A stretch of 41,657 nucleotides of DNA from an uncultured Akkermansia sp. (GTDB taxonomy: Bacteria; Verrucomicrobiota; Verrucomicrobiia; Verrucomicrobiales; Akkermansiaceae), in assembly GCA_947624205.1 (NCBI GenBank), contig CANQJI010000013.1, forward strand, positions 1-41,657. Direction: 5' to 3'. Position numbers and translations under genes: made by a program. Position 1 is the stretch's first letter, and every line of letters starts with the position of its first letter. This document shows, one piece after another, positions 27,159 through 36,411 of the stretch. The notes below the pieces were generated by a model. The model saw only the letters and a program-made list of their open reading frames with translations. It was not told the DNA's origin and did no database searches.

Positions 27159-27236
27159 GTTTAACCTCAGCGACCCTTAACAACCTTTCCTCTGCTGACA
27201 ACGCTTCTTTCTTGTGTCGGGCCACCTCAGGGACGT

Positions 27237-28667
27237 TCAGCGGGCCAATACGGCAGGAATACCACTATTGCCGCACGCAGAGATAGGACGCACCGCAAGA
27301 CGCTCTACCCCGTTCATCAGTGAAACAGGGAAAGTTATCCAACGGCGTGTTCCTGGCAACACGCACAAGGTACCCCACTGACCGCTGCGACGAATGGAGA
27401 TCACCCACTTGCGAGCGCTGGTGTCCGCCGGGTTCCACATCACGTTAAAGCCTCGAGTGGTTTCCCGTACTGCTACACCGGGTCTTCCGGGACGCGCCGA
27501 CCCACACCACGGCATGGCGGGGGGAAGAGCAAAGCCGCGGTAACGGGCGGCGATCTCTCGCTGAAGTCCGCCTCGATTCGAGCCTATGGAACGCCAGCTC
27601 CAAAGGAGTTGACCACTACTCTGACGAGCAAGTCGGCGTGACAAATCAATTTGTTTCCCGATCTCCGAAGCGGGACGCGTGCGATCCTCCGAACTGAGAA
27701 CGCGAGCAGCCGCAATACCCGGCCATACCGGACGGCGCGGATTGATGGCACTCCACCATTGCATGAGGGCAGGAAAACTCTGTGGACTATCAATACGCCA
27801 GTATAGCTGGGGAGCGAGATAATCGACCCAACCTGAGGCGAGCCACTTGCGGGCGTCACAAGCAAGATGTTCGTAAGCATTCACTCCTGATGGAACTCCG
27901 GAGGGATGCCCCGGCTGCCATATACCGAAAGGACTGATTCCAACGCGCACCCAGGGCTTCACAGCCTTCACGGAGGAATACAGACGACGCACGAAGAAAT
28001 CCACTGCCGCGCGACGCTGCGACGGTGTGCGACCATCCGCCACATTGTGGTGAGGAGGGTAAGGATAAAAATAATCATCCAAATGCACGCCGTCAATATC
28101 ATAACGCCGTACCACATCCATGATTACACGCAGAACGTGCTGCTGAGATTCAGAGAGTGCTGGGTTGAGCAAAGTCGTAGAGCCGGCGCGCAGGAGAAGA
28201 TGGGGACTCCTCTGCGCAATGTGCCCGCGCCCGGTAGGTTTACCACTCACTGTCGTGCGGAAGGGATTAAACCACGCGTGCAATTCCAGTCCGCGACGAT
28301 GTGCCTCAGCGGTAGCAAAGGAGAGGGGATCGTAGCCGGGGTTGACACCCGGACCGCTCAGCCAGCCGCTCCACGGCTCGATAGAGGAGCGGTAAAAGGC
28401 ATCTGCATTCGGTCGAATCTGCAAAATAATGGCGTTCATCCGTAATTGCAGCGCACGGTTCATAATAGCGATCAGCTCATTCTTCTGCTGCGCAGCAGAG
28501 AGACCGGCAGCGGATGGCCAATCGAGATTGAAGACGGTGGCAACCCAAACGCCGCGGAATTCGCGAGCAGGTTCAGGGCAATCCTCATTCACTTGCTGCC
28601 AGGCATGAAGCAGGCCGACACTCATGCAAACGATCAACAAACGCAGAAAGACGAGAAAGCAGCGCAT
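27237..28667 (-). CDS. Secreted GHL10 (DUF187) glycoside-hydrolase-like protein
   Basis: A 476-residue exported protein. The signal peptide is MRCFLVFLRLLIVCMSVGLLHA. The catalytic domain is a TIM-barrel of the GHL10 type: REFRGVWVATVFNLDWPS (35-52), AIILQIRPNADAFYRSS (79-95), LELHAWFNPFR (127-137), YDIDGVHLDDYFYPYP (189-204, likely active-site Asp residues) and YLAPQLYW. E. coli DigH (YddW) of this family cleaves peptide-free peptidoglycan glycan strands, so a similar cell-wall role is possible but not shown. A beta-rich C-terminal domain follows. A good GAGGGGAG lies about 6 nt before ATG 28667. The start is only 42 bp behind nuoN without a visible terminator, so read-through from the nuo operon is likely. 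Confidence 0.85.
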   Translation of the reverse strand: MRCFLVFLRLLIVCMSVGLLHAWQQVNEDCPEPAREFRGVWVATVFNLDWPSAAGLSAAQQKNELIAIMNRALQLRMNAIILQIRPNADAFYRSSIEPWSGWLSGPGVNPGYDPLSFATAEAHRRGLELHAWFNPFRTTVSGKPTGRGHIAQRSPHLLLRAGSTTLLNPALSESQQHVLRVIMDVVRRYDIDGVHLDDYFYPYPPHHNVADGRTPSQRRAAVDFFVRRLYSSVKAVKPWVRVGISPFGIWQPGHPSGVPSGVNAYEHLACDARKWLASGWVDYLAPQLYWRIDSPQSFPALMQWWSAINPRRPVWPGIAAARVLSSEDRTRPASEIGKQIDLSRRLARQSSGQLLWSWRSIGSNRGGLQREIAARYRGFALPPAMPWCGSARPGRPGVAVRETTRGFNVMWNPADTSARKWVISIRRSGQWGTLCVLPGTRRWITFPVSLMNGVERLAVRPISACGNSGIPAVLAR

Positions 28668-28709
28668 GAAAAACTCCCCTCTTTTTTCGCATAATTTCTC
28701 CGCGTGCCA

Positions 28710-30152
28710 TCAGAACAGCATTGGGTACACTCCCAGCAGAAGAATTCCCAGCACGCAAAAAGCCAAGACACCCGTACTCAGTGCCGAAAAATTCACTTCA
28801 AGATCCTCCTTTGTCGGCTCCTCCCAGTACATGGCTTGCAGTACCTTGAAGTAATAATAGAATCCCGCTGTCGCGCAGATTATCATTACGACGATAAGAA
28901 CGGAAGCAACGGGAGCGTCAGACATAACACTCATCAGTGCCGAGTGGAACGATGCCAGTTTCGCCAGGAAGCCAACCGTGAGCGGTACTCCGGCGAGAGA
29001 CGCCAAACATACCGCGATGAGGAAAGCAACACGCGGGTTAGTCCTACCCAGTCCACGGAAGACGGAGATGTCCTCACTTCCCCGCTGCATACGCAACTGT
29101 CCAACCACAAAAAATAGCGGAAGAGTGGCTAACCCGTAAGCGAGTAAGTAGAAGAGGGTGTCCACCCCCAATGAAACCCGCAGCCCCGAGAAGAAAACGA
29201 GGATGAAACCCGCCTGACCGATAGAGGAATAGCCGAGCAATCTTTTGATATTTTGCTGAGGAATAGCCCCTAAATTACCAATAAGCAATGTGGCGATTGC
29301 CACGATACTTAAGGCAAGCATAACCGGCTTGAGCATACCGGCAGATGTTTTATGCATCTCTACTAGGGGAAGGGCCAGAAGCACCAATGCCGCAAAGCCA
29401 GCCAGCTTTGATACAACGGCAAGAAAGGCGGAAACCGGTGTGGGAGCCCCCTGGTAAACATCCGGTATCCATGTGTGCATCGGCGCTGCGCCGACCTTGA
29501 AGAAAATACCCACAAAGAGCAGCGAGAGCGAAAGCAGGAAACCGACACCGAGGTAAGGATTCACGAGGGCAGCCTGCTCAAATCGCGTCGTGAGAGCAAA
29601 GGTACCGGTAGTACCGAAAAACCACGCGGCGCCCATCACCAAGATACCGGTACTCACAGCACCGAGCACGAGGTACTTTACTCCGGCTTCTACAGACCCG
29701 CGATTGCGGCGGAAATACCCGGACAGCGCGTAGGAGGAGAGGGTGATGGTTTCCAAGCTGACGAAAAGCATGACGAGATCACGAGCCTGTGTCAGCGCAA
29801 TAACGCCGGCCGTAGCCAGGAGCATCAGGACGGGAAACTCCCCGGAGCCTTCCTCTCTTTTCCCTCCTGCCACGGAGGCATACACCACCGTCCTGTAATC
29901 GGAAATGAGAAGAAGGCAGAGTGTCGCAGCGCCGGCAGCTACCATAGCGTACAGATTCTTCCAAGGACCGATCATCATGCCGCAGGTCACGAGGAAACAG
30001 CCGACAGCAGCAGCCAGTGGGAAAACTTGCTTACTAAGTCTCGTAAGAAAAGCATCCGCCAGCAGCAAAAGGAGAGCAAGTCCCACCAGAAAAAAGACTG
30101 GTGCGAATTGTCCCCACGTGTAAGAAGCGCTGATAAGGTAAGATGTGCTCAT
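28710..30152 (-). CDS. nuoN: NADH:quinone oxidoreductase subunit N
   Basis: Antiporter-like membrane subunit of complex I, 480 residues and about 14 helices. The conserved Glu helix is visible in LVMLFVSLETITLSSYALSGYFRR and the channel motif in APMHTWIPDVYQGAPTPVSAFLAVVSKLAG, whose Lys is part of the proton path. An acidic loop near the C-terminus (EEPTKEDLEVNF) is common in NuoN. It is the last nuo gene; the gap to nuoM is 30 bp and no terminator is seen before the GHL10 gene. Confidence 0.93.
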   Translation of the reverse strand: MSTSYLISASYTWGQFAPVFFLVGLALLLLLADAFLTRLSKQVFPLAAAVGCFLVTCGMMIGPWKNLYAMVAAGAATLCLLLISDYRTVVYASVAGGKREEGSGEFPVLMLLATAGVIALTQARDLVMLFVSLETITLSSYALSGYFRRNRGSVEAGVKYLVLGAVSTGILVMGAAWFFGTTGTFALTTRFEQAALVNPYLGVGFLLSLSLLFVGIFFKVGAAPMHTWIPDVYQGAPTPVSAFLAVVSKLAGFAALVLLALPLVEMHKTSAGMLKPVMLALSIVAIATLLIGNLGAIPQQNIKRLLGYSSIGQAGFILVFFSGLRVSLGVDTLFYLLAYGLATLPLFFVVGQLRMQRGSEDISVFRGLGRTNPRVAFLIAVCLASLAGVPLTVGFLAKLASFHSALMSVMSDAPVASVLIVVMIICATAGFYYYFKVLQAMYWEEPTKEDLEVNFSALSTGVLAFCVLGILLLGVYPMLF

Positions 30153-30182
30153 GAAAGATGTTGTGATTAAAAAAGGGTGAGA

Positions 30183-31691
30183 TCAGATGATGAGAAAAGG
30201 AGCGATACCGAAGAGGAGCAGCAGCGCACCAAGCAGAGAGGCAGACAGAACCTCCGAGCAGGAAAGACGTGCGACGTTTTCACAGGAAGGCGTAATTTCT
30301 CCGGCGAAAATGCGACGAATAGCGCGCAACATGTAGATGGCGCTGATCACCAGCCCCCACAACGCAAACACCACACAGAGCTGCACCGGACCCAGTCCGC
30401 CGAGAAGAGAGGAGATGGAGTCCAAGAAGCAGCACCCTGATCCACAATCCAGGGAAGTTCCAGGAACCCAGCCAATAAAGCAGGAAAGGAAAATCGAAAA
30501 CTCACCCACGAAATTGGCCAACAGTGGCAGACCGATACTGGCCATACCCGCCAACCCAAAGAGAAAGCCCAATGTAGGAACTTTGCGTGCCAAACCACCC
30601 AAAGCACACAACTCCAATGTATGAGTCCTGTGCTCAATCTGTCCGGCCAGCAGGAAGAGCATAGCGATGCTCAGTCCGTGAGCAAGCATCAGCATGTTGG
30701 CTCCCTGGAGAGCCAGGTAGTTGGAACCGGAGGACACCACATACGCCACAAAAGCCAGGAATAGGTAACCCATGTGCATAACAGATGAGTTACCCAGCAT
30801 CTTATCCAATCGCGTCTGCGCAATGGTCACGTAGCCCACCCAAAGCACGTTGCCCAGCAGGAGGACCAACAGCACGCCACTCCACCCTCCAAACAGAAGC
30901 CGACAGACGGGTCCCAATGCCCATGCAAGAGTAAAGAGCCCGTACAAGCCAAACTTCTTGAGCACGCCGGCGTGCATCATGGCAATTGGTGTCGGCGCAC
31001 TCGCATAAGCCGGACCTGCCCACGAGTGGAACGGGAAAAGCGATACCAGAGTGCCAAATCCCACCAGAAGAAGACCGGAGATGATTCCCATGGTAACGGG
31101 TGTCCCTGGCATTTTACCGTAAACCGTTGCCAACGCATGCATTTGAGCAATACTCGTCGTACCCATCTCCACGCAGAGCATGATCAAACCTGCCAACAGT
31201 ACCATGGATGCCAAACCTAAGCAAATCGTCGTACGCCAGGCGATAGTACGGCGCTCACCACGTCCGTAATACCCAATCATGACGAAGGTGGGGATGAGCG
31301 CGAGCTCGTGGAAGGCGTAGAGGGAAATAATGCTATCGGAGAGGAAGGCTCCAGTTGCTCCGGCAGAAATAAGGAGTGTAGAGATGCTCCAACTACGTTC
31401 CGCAGTCTTGCTGGGTGCATTCATCCCCAGCAGCGCCGCGAAGGTCACTACCACCGTGAGCAATAACATTGAGGAGCAAAGCGGCGTGGCTGTTGTGAAC
31501 TGCAGCTGTACCCCACAGAAGGTCGTTAAACATTCCGTATCGAAATTGGGCAACATGCCGGCACTGACGGCGAAAAGACCGAGCACAAGGGAGATGGCAG
31601 CACTTACCAACGCCGTAATGCGTCCCGGAGCAGAAAGCAAGCCGATAAGCAGACAGGCCAGAACGGGTACGATGAGAAGCCAGATAAGCAT
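30183..31691 (-). CDS. nuoM: NADH:quinone oxidoreductase subunit M
   Basis: Antiporter-like proton-pumping subunit, 502 residues. The conserved pumping Glu is Glu129 (LYAFHELALIPTFVMIGYYG), and the HSWAGPAYASAPTPIAMMHAGVLKKFGLYGL segment carries the channel Lys. Compared with E. coli NuoM there is a Cys/Gly-rich insertion near the C-terminus (DCGSGCCFLDSISSLLGG) between late helices. The start is 15 bp behind nuoL. Confidence 0.93.
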   Translation of the reverse strand: MLIWLLIVPVLACLLIGLLSAPGRITALVSAAISLVLGLFAVSAGMLPNFDTECLTTFCGVQLQFTTATPLCSSMLLLTVVVTFAALLGMNAPSKTAERSWSISTLLISAGATGAFLSDSIISLYAFHELALIPTFVMIGYYGRGERRTIAWRTTICLGLASMVLLAGLIMLCVEMGTTSIAQMHALATVYGKMPGTPVTMGIISGLLLVGFGTLVSLFPFHSWAGPAYASAPTPIAMMHAGVLKKFGLYGLFTLAWALGPVCRLLFGGWSGVLLVLLLGNVLWVGYVTIAQTRLDKMLGNSSVMHMGYLFLAFVAYVVSSGSNYLALQGANMLMLAHGLSIAMLFLLAGQIEHRTHTLELCALGGLARKVPTLGFLFGLAGMASIGLPLLANFVGEFSIFLSCFIGWVPGTSLDCGSGCCFLDSISSLLGGLGPVQLCVVFALWGLVISAIYMLRAIRRIFAGEITPSCENVARLSCSEVLSASLLGALLLLFGIAPFLII

Positions 31692-31706
31692 GGTGAGATG
31701 AACGAG

Positions 31707-33557
31707 TTAGTAGATGATGGTAAATGCGAAAAGAATCATTGCCACGATGAGACCCAGGGCGCTCACCAGCACGTAAGCGCGTAGAGAACCACCCTGGATT
31801 TTGCCGAAGAGTTTGCCACACCATGCGACGAAGTGCGCAGAGCCGTGTCCCACAAGACGCCGGATGACTCCATCATCCAAACAATGCACGATAGCGGCTC
31901 CCCACTGCTGAATGCCACCTATCAGCACTTTGTCGTAAAAGGCATCAATGTAGAGGCGATGACGCAAGGCACGGGAGACAACGCAGGAGGCGAACGGATC
32001 AGTGTCCGGCTGCTTTTGCTTTCTGCCGTACATAAGCCAGGCGATCCCGCCCCCGGCGATCAACGCCAGCAGCCCGGTCAGAAAAGGAACACCGAATTCA
32101 AAGTCGTGCACCCGAAACCCGGCAAATGGCACCAACTCATCCGCGATAAATCCATACCCGGAAACCAGAGACATCAGTCCCAAAATGAGCAGGGGAAGCA
32201 ACATGGTAGGACCTGCCTCCCGGGCTCGCGCAGCATTCTCTGTCCGTGCGGAACCGCAAAATGCCACAAGACACAGGCGCACCATGTAGAAGGTGGTGAG
32301 AACAGCCACGAGAGCACCGATGATGAAAAGAGGAATGGATGATTCCCACGCTGCCGTTAGGATTGCTTCCTTGGAGAAGAAACCGGAAAATCCGGGCACT
32401 GCCACGAGAGCGCAGGTACCCACCAGGAAACAGAGAGCTGTCAGAGGCATCTTCTTGCGCAAACCACCCATGCGCCAGATGTTCTGCTCGTGATGACAGC
32501 GCACGATGATGGCGCCGGCGGCGAGGAAAAGTAGAGCCTTGAACCACGCGTGCGTGTAGAGGTGGAACATTGCCGCTTCCCCGGACAGCATGCCTGCCGC
32601 CATAACCATATAGCCCAGCTGAGAGAGCGTGGAGTACGCCAGAACCCGCTTAATATCGTCCTGCTGAGTAGCCATAAGGGCAGCCAAAAGTGCCGTAATC
32701 GCGCCAATGGTGCAAATAACTGTGCAAGCGCTCTGGGTGAAAGCATCAGTGCCCATACTCACTTGCAGTCGTATGAGCATATAAACGCCTGCCGCCACCA
32801 TTGTGGCAGCATGAATAAGTGCCGATACCGGTGTGGGTCCCTCCATGGCATCCGGCAGCCAAACGTGCAAGGGGAATTGCGCAGATTTACCGACTGCGCC
32901 ACAGAAGAGGCAAAGCACCACCGCCGTGAGCACTCCGGATTGAGCGGGAACGGTTTGCTGTCCGGCCATATCGGAAAAGCTCAGCGTTCCGAAAACCCCC
33001 AGAGTGAGGAGGATGCCGATGAGAAACCCAAAATCACCGACACGGTTGGTAATGAAAGCCTTCTTTGCCGCATCAGCAGCAGATGTTCTGTCATACCAAT
33101 GACCGATGAGAATGTAAGAAGAGAAACCCACGAGTTCCCATCCCACGAAAGTGAATAGTAAGCTGTTCGCCAGCACGATACAGCTCATACTGAACATGAA
33201 AATACTCAATCCTGCAAAATAGCGGCTGTGGTTGGATGGATCTCCTCTCATGTAGCCCATCGAGAAGATATGCACTAACAAACCGATCCCCGTGACGACC
33301 AGCATCATCTTCATGGAAAGAGCATCCATGAGAAGACCCAGGGTCAGCAAATGACCGGGCATGGGAACCCACTCATACACACCTGGGGATCCCGTTTGCA
33401 TCCCGCAGAGATACGCCAAACACAACACAAAACAAACCGCCGCCGAAGCAATAGAGCAACAGGCTGCCGTCCGCGGAGAACGTTGCAGGAACAGCCAATC
33501 AATCGCCGCCGCCATCAGCGGAAGTACAAGGAAAAGCCAGGGGAGATTCTGGAGCAT
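31707..33557 (-). CDS. nuoL: NADH:quinone oxidoreductase subunit L
   Basis: The largest antiporter-like subunit, 616 residues, close to E. coli NuoL (613). Motifs: NSLLFTFVGWELVGFSSYILIGHWY with the proton-path Glu, and FPLHVWLPDAMEGPTPVSALIHAATMVAAGVYMLIR, the best-conserved stretch of the family. The C-terminal part contains the long lateral helix region and a final membrane anchor (YVLVSALGLIVAMILFAF). It begins 2 bp after the nuoK stop. Confidence 0.95.
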   Translation of the reverse strand: MLQNLPWLFLVLPLMAAAIDWLFLQRSPRTAACCSIASAAVCFVLCLAYLCGMQTGSPGVYEWVPMPGHLLTLGLLMDALSMKMMLVVTGIGLLVHIFSMGYMRGDPSNHSRYFAGLSIFMFSMSCIVLANSLLFTFVGWELVGFSSYILIGHWYDRTSAADAAKKAFITNRVGDFGFLIGILLTLGVFGTLSFSDMAGQQTVPAQSGVLTAVVLCLFCGAVGKSAQFPLHVWLPDAMEGPTPVSALIHAATMVAAGVYMLIRLQVSMGTDAFTQSACTVICTIGAITALLAALMATQQDDIKRVLAYSTLSQLGYMVMAAGMLSGEAAMFHLYTHAWFKALLFLAAGAIIVRCHHEQNIWRMGGLRKKMPLTALCFLVGTCALVAVPGFSGFFSKEAILTAAWESSIPLFIIGALVAVLTTFYMVRLCLVAFCGSARTENAARAREAGPTMLLPLLILGLMSLVSGYGFIADELVPFAGFRVHDFEFGVPFLTGLLALIAGGGIAWLMYGRKQKQPDTDPFASCVVSRALRHRLYIDAFYDKVLIGGIQQWGAAIVHCLDDGVIRRLVGHGSAHFVAWCGKLFGKIQGGSLRAYVLVSALGLIVAMILFAFTIIY

Positions 33558-33559
33558 AA

Positions 33560-33877
33560 TCAGTCTTTCAGAGAAGTGAGTGAAGAAGATTCCACACCGC
33601 GTCGTGCACGGAACATAGCAACGATAAGAGCCAACCCGACTGCAACTTCCGCCGCGGCAATTGCCATAATGAAGAGTACCAACACCTGCGCATCGTACAC
33701 CGGCACACCCTCCAAGCCCTGTGCACGTGAAAACCCAACCAAGGCGACATTGGCTGCCGTTAACATGAGCTCAAGGCACATGAAGACTACCAGAATGTTG
33801 CGTCGGATAGTCGCACCGGCCAGTCCGATGGAAAAAAGGACGCCCGAAAAAATCAGGTAATGGGATAGGGGAGTCAT
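33560..33877 (-). CDS. nuoK: NADH:quinone oxidoreductase subunit K
   Basis: A three-helix membrane subunit of 105 residues. Both proton-path glutamates are present: Glu36 (VVFMCLELMLTAANVALVGF) and Glu77 (IMAIAAAEVAVGLALIVAMFR). It sits between nuoJ and nuoL, as in most complex I operons. Confidence 0.94.
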   Translation of the reverse strand: MTPLSHYLIFSGVLFSIGLAGATIRRNILVVFMCLELMLTAANVALVGFSRAQGLEGVPVYDAQVLVLFIMAIAAAEVAVGLALIVAMFRARRGVESSSLTSLKD

Positions 33878-33901
33878 GACAGATGAGTGAAAAGAGGGAG
33901 A

Positions 33902-34528
33902 TTAATCACGAGGAAGTTTACGTCCGAGAGCAACTGCACCGACCGCGCCAGCCAGCAGCGCAAAACTGAGGATGGCAAAGGTGATGCTGTAGTGCGAGAA
34001 GAGATTTTCGCCGAGCAAACGTGCGTCTGAAGAACCACGTTTTTCCGGACAAAGTGCCGGCAAAGACCCACCGTATGGCGACGGGGATGCAGGAGGCACC
34101 GCCTGGGTCTTGTTTCCCACATCCAGTTCTCCCAGATTCTCCACGAGCACACGCACCGGGCAGCGCCCCTCTTTCGCTCCGGGAAGCCGCAGGGTCGCCG
34201 TACAGAAGATGCCCGCCAGCACACCCGCCATTACCATGCCGGCGATGCAGAACCAACGGCTACCGGAAACCGGCTCTTCCTGCTTCACATCCAGCATCAT
34301 GGTGATGAAAAGGAAGAGTACCAACACGGCACCGGCGTAGGTAATAATCTGGGCAATGCCGATAAAGCTCGCACCCATACCGAAAAAGATGGCCGCCACA
34401 AAACCGAAGCATAAGGCCATACTCAACGCACAGGACACAGGATTGCGCAGAGCAACTACACCCACGGCGCTCAACAAGGCTGCCGCGGCCAGTACGTAAA
34501 ATATTATGGCGGATATTGCAGGATCCAT
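33902..34528 (-). CDS. nuoJ: NADH:quinone oxidoreductase subunit J
   Basis: A membrane subunit of 208 residues with five helices. Conserved segments are ALRNPVSCALSMALCFGFVAAIFFGMGASFIGIAQIITYAGAVLVLFLFITMML (about 26-79), which holds the pi-bulge helix of TM3. Between helices 4 and 5 there is a Pro/Ser-rich hydrophilic insertion of about 60 residues (NKTQAVPPASPSPYGG), longer than in E. coli NuoJ. Helix 5 follows with NLFSHYSITFAILSFALLAGAVGAVAL. Confidence 0.92.
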   Translation of the reverse strand: MDPAISAIIFYVLAAAALLSAVGVVALRNPVSCALSMALCFGFVAAIFFGMGASFIGIAQIITYAGAVLVLFLFITMMLDVKQEEPVSGSRWFCIAGMVMAGVLAGIFCTATLRLPGAKEGRCPVRVLVENLGELDVGNKTQAVPPASPSPYGGSLPALCPEKRGSSDARLLGENLFSHYSITFAILSFALLAGAVGAVALGRKLPRD

Positions 34529-34540
34529 AGGAAAAGAGGG

Positions 34541-35107
34541 TTATTTATATTGGTTCCATTTATTGATAAGACCTTTCTTAGTGCCACCAAGACGGTAGAG
34601 ATCCTCCTTGGTTCGGACAGCCTTAGATCGATCCGTGAGAGTTAGCAGGTACTGATTGGAGAGAAAGATTGCCTGCTCCGGGCAGACCTCCTGACACATG
34701 CCGCAATATATGCAGCGCAGCATATCGATCTCAAACTCTACCGGGGCTTTTTCCTGCTTGGGTGTAGGAGAAGAGGAGTCAACACTACCGGGCACCACGC
34801 GGATGGCACGCGCCGGGCAGATGAACTCGCAGAGCTGGCAGGAAACGCAGCGCTCTCGGTCATCCTCCCCCCGCACAAGAGCGGGAGCCCCGCGATAGTA
34901 AGATGGGAGGTGCGCATCCCAGCGTTGCTCCGGGAAAGGCATACAAACGCCGATGCCCTTGCCGTTAAAGTCTTTTTTGAAGCGACTCTTGCCTAGCAAG
35001 GAGAGCACGAGATGCTGCAAGGTAATCCAGAGCCCCTTGGCGAGCTCCACCACATAAATGCGATCCTGGAGGGAAAACTTGGGACGCTTGATGGGGATGT
35101 ACGACAT
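34541..35107 (-). CDS. nuoI: NADH:quinone oxidoreductase subunit I
   Basis: The peripheral-arm subunit carrying clusters N6a and N6b, 188 residues. Two ferredoxin motifs are complete: Cys87, 90, 93 and 97 (CVSCQLCEFICP) and Cys132, 135, 138 and 142 (CIYCGMCQEVCP). A Ser/Pro-rich insertion (SVDSSSPTPKQEK) separates them. The N-terminal helix GLWITLQHLVLSLLG lies on the membrane. It is placed between nuoH and nuoJ. Confidence 0.95.
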   Translation of the reverse strand: MSYIPIKRPKFSLQDRIYVVELAKGLWITLQHLVLSLLGKSRFKKDFNGKGIGVCMPFPEQRWDAHLPSYYRGAPALVRGEDDRERCVSCQLCEFICPARAIRVVPGSVDSSSPTPKQEKAPVEFEIDMLRCIYCGMCQEVCPEQAIFLSNQYLLTLTDRSKAVRTKEDLYRLGGTKKGLINKWNQYK

Positions 35108-35125
35108 GAAGATGTATACGGAAAA

Positions 35126-36388
35126 TTAGTGAATAAAATACAGGATAGCGGCAGTGAGTACGATATTGGCCACGGCGAGCTCAATGAAGACAAGCCAGCA
35201 GAGTTTCATCACTTGATCCCAACGAAAGCGAGGCAGGGTCCAACGTACCCACACAAAGAAAAAGATGAAAGCCAGAAGTTTTATCAGGAACATCACGAAC
35301 TGACAAAAAACCGCTAACCATTCACTGCAACCTGCTAACCACGCATCCAATCCAAACCCGATCGACCACCCGCCCAGGAAGAGCGTCACCACCATGGCTG
35401 AACCGATTACCATAGCTGCGTACTCGCCCATGAAGAACGAAGCAAACTTCATGGAAGAATACTCCGTGTGGTAGCCACCCACGAGATCCGTCTCGCATTC
35501 CGCCATATCAAACGGCGTACGATTTGCCTCTGCAAAAATGCAGGTGGCAAACATCAAAAAGCTAATGGCCAACGGCAGGAGAAGCGCCCAACGTTGCCAG
35601 CTCAGCCCTTCTCCCCAGAGTGGCAAAAGCGTCCAGCCGCCATCCGCCTGGCACTGCACAATTTCCTGCAGGTTGAGCGTGCCATACATCATGAGTAACG
35701 GAATAACTGAAAGACCCATCGCTACTTCGTAGGATATGAATTGCGCCGTCGCACGCAATCCGCCCAGGAATGGATACTTCGAATTGGAGGACCAACCAGC
35801 CAGCGTAAGACCATACACCGAAAGACCGGACACCGCAAAGACCCACAGCGGACCGATATCCAAATTCGCCACGCACATGCTGATGTATCCAAAGGACGTA
35901 TTGACCCTGGAAGCAAAGGGCACAACAGCTGCCGCCACCAGCGGAGGTCCAAGAACAAGCATCGGAGCCATGATGAAGTAGAACGTGCGCACATATTTGG
36001 GCGTAATCTCCTGCTTCAGGAACAATTTTCCTCCATCCAGGCACGGCTGCATAAGCCCAAAGGTCGGAATTTCCCGGTCAAATCTCAACCAACGGCAAAG
36101 GCGCGCAATGACGCCATCCGGCGGACACCCAAAGAAATGCAGCAGTTTGCTAAGAGGTTGTTTTTCCTTGCTACCAAATGGTTTAAGAAGGAAAAGCGGA
36201 AGTCCCGCGCGGTTAGGTCCCGGCCGATCCTGAATCCAACCGGCCACGCGTCGCTCGATCCACACAGAAAGCACCACAAAAGCCAGTATGACCGCGAATA
36301 CCAGCACCAGCTTCGCTATCGTGGTAATGAGATAAAACCACTGCGGATTCCTCAGCACATCGCAGCACCATGTCAAAATTGTCTCCAT
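35126..36388 (-). CDS. nuoH: NADH:quinone oxidoreductase subunit H
   Basis: The membrane subunit that forms the quinone cavity entrance, 420 residues against 325 in E. coli. Signatures: ERRVAGWIQDRPGPNRAG (45-62) and EANRTPFDMAECETDLVGGY (287-306). The extra length comes partly from an insertion of about 45 residues after the first signature (roughly 72-116, containing HFFGCPPDGVIARLCRWL), which would extend the first cytoplasmic loop, and a long helix 7-8 region. Confidence 0.94.
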   Translation of the reverse strand: METILTWCCDVLRNPQWFYLITTIAKLVLVFAVILAFVVLSVWIERRVAGWIQDRPGPNRAGLPLFLLKPFGSKEKQPLSKLLHFFGCPPDGVIARLCRWLRFDREIPTFGLMQPCLDGGKLFLKQEITPKYVRTFYFIMAPMLVLGPPLVAAAVVPFASRVNTSFGYISMCVANLDIGPLWVFAVSGLSVYGLTLAGWSSNSKYPFLGGLRATAQFISYEVAMGLSVIPLLMMYGTLNLQEIVQCQADGGWTLLPLWGEGLSWQRWALLLPLAISFLMFATCIFAEANRTPFDMAECETDLVGGYHTEYSSMKFASFFMGEYAAMVIGSAMVVTLFLGGWSIGFGLDAWLAGCSEWLAVFCQFVMFLIKLLAFIFFFVWVRWTLPRFRWDQVMKLCWLVFIELAVANIVLTAAILYFIH

Positions 36389-36411
36389 ATTCTTGTGTTG
36401 CTCTAAGGGGA

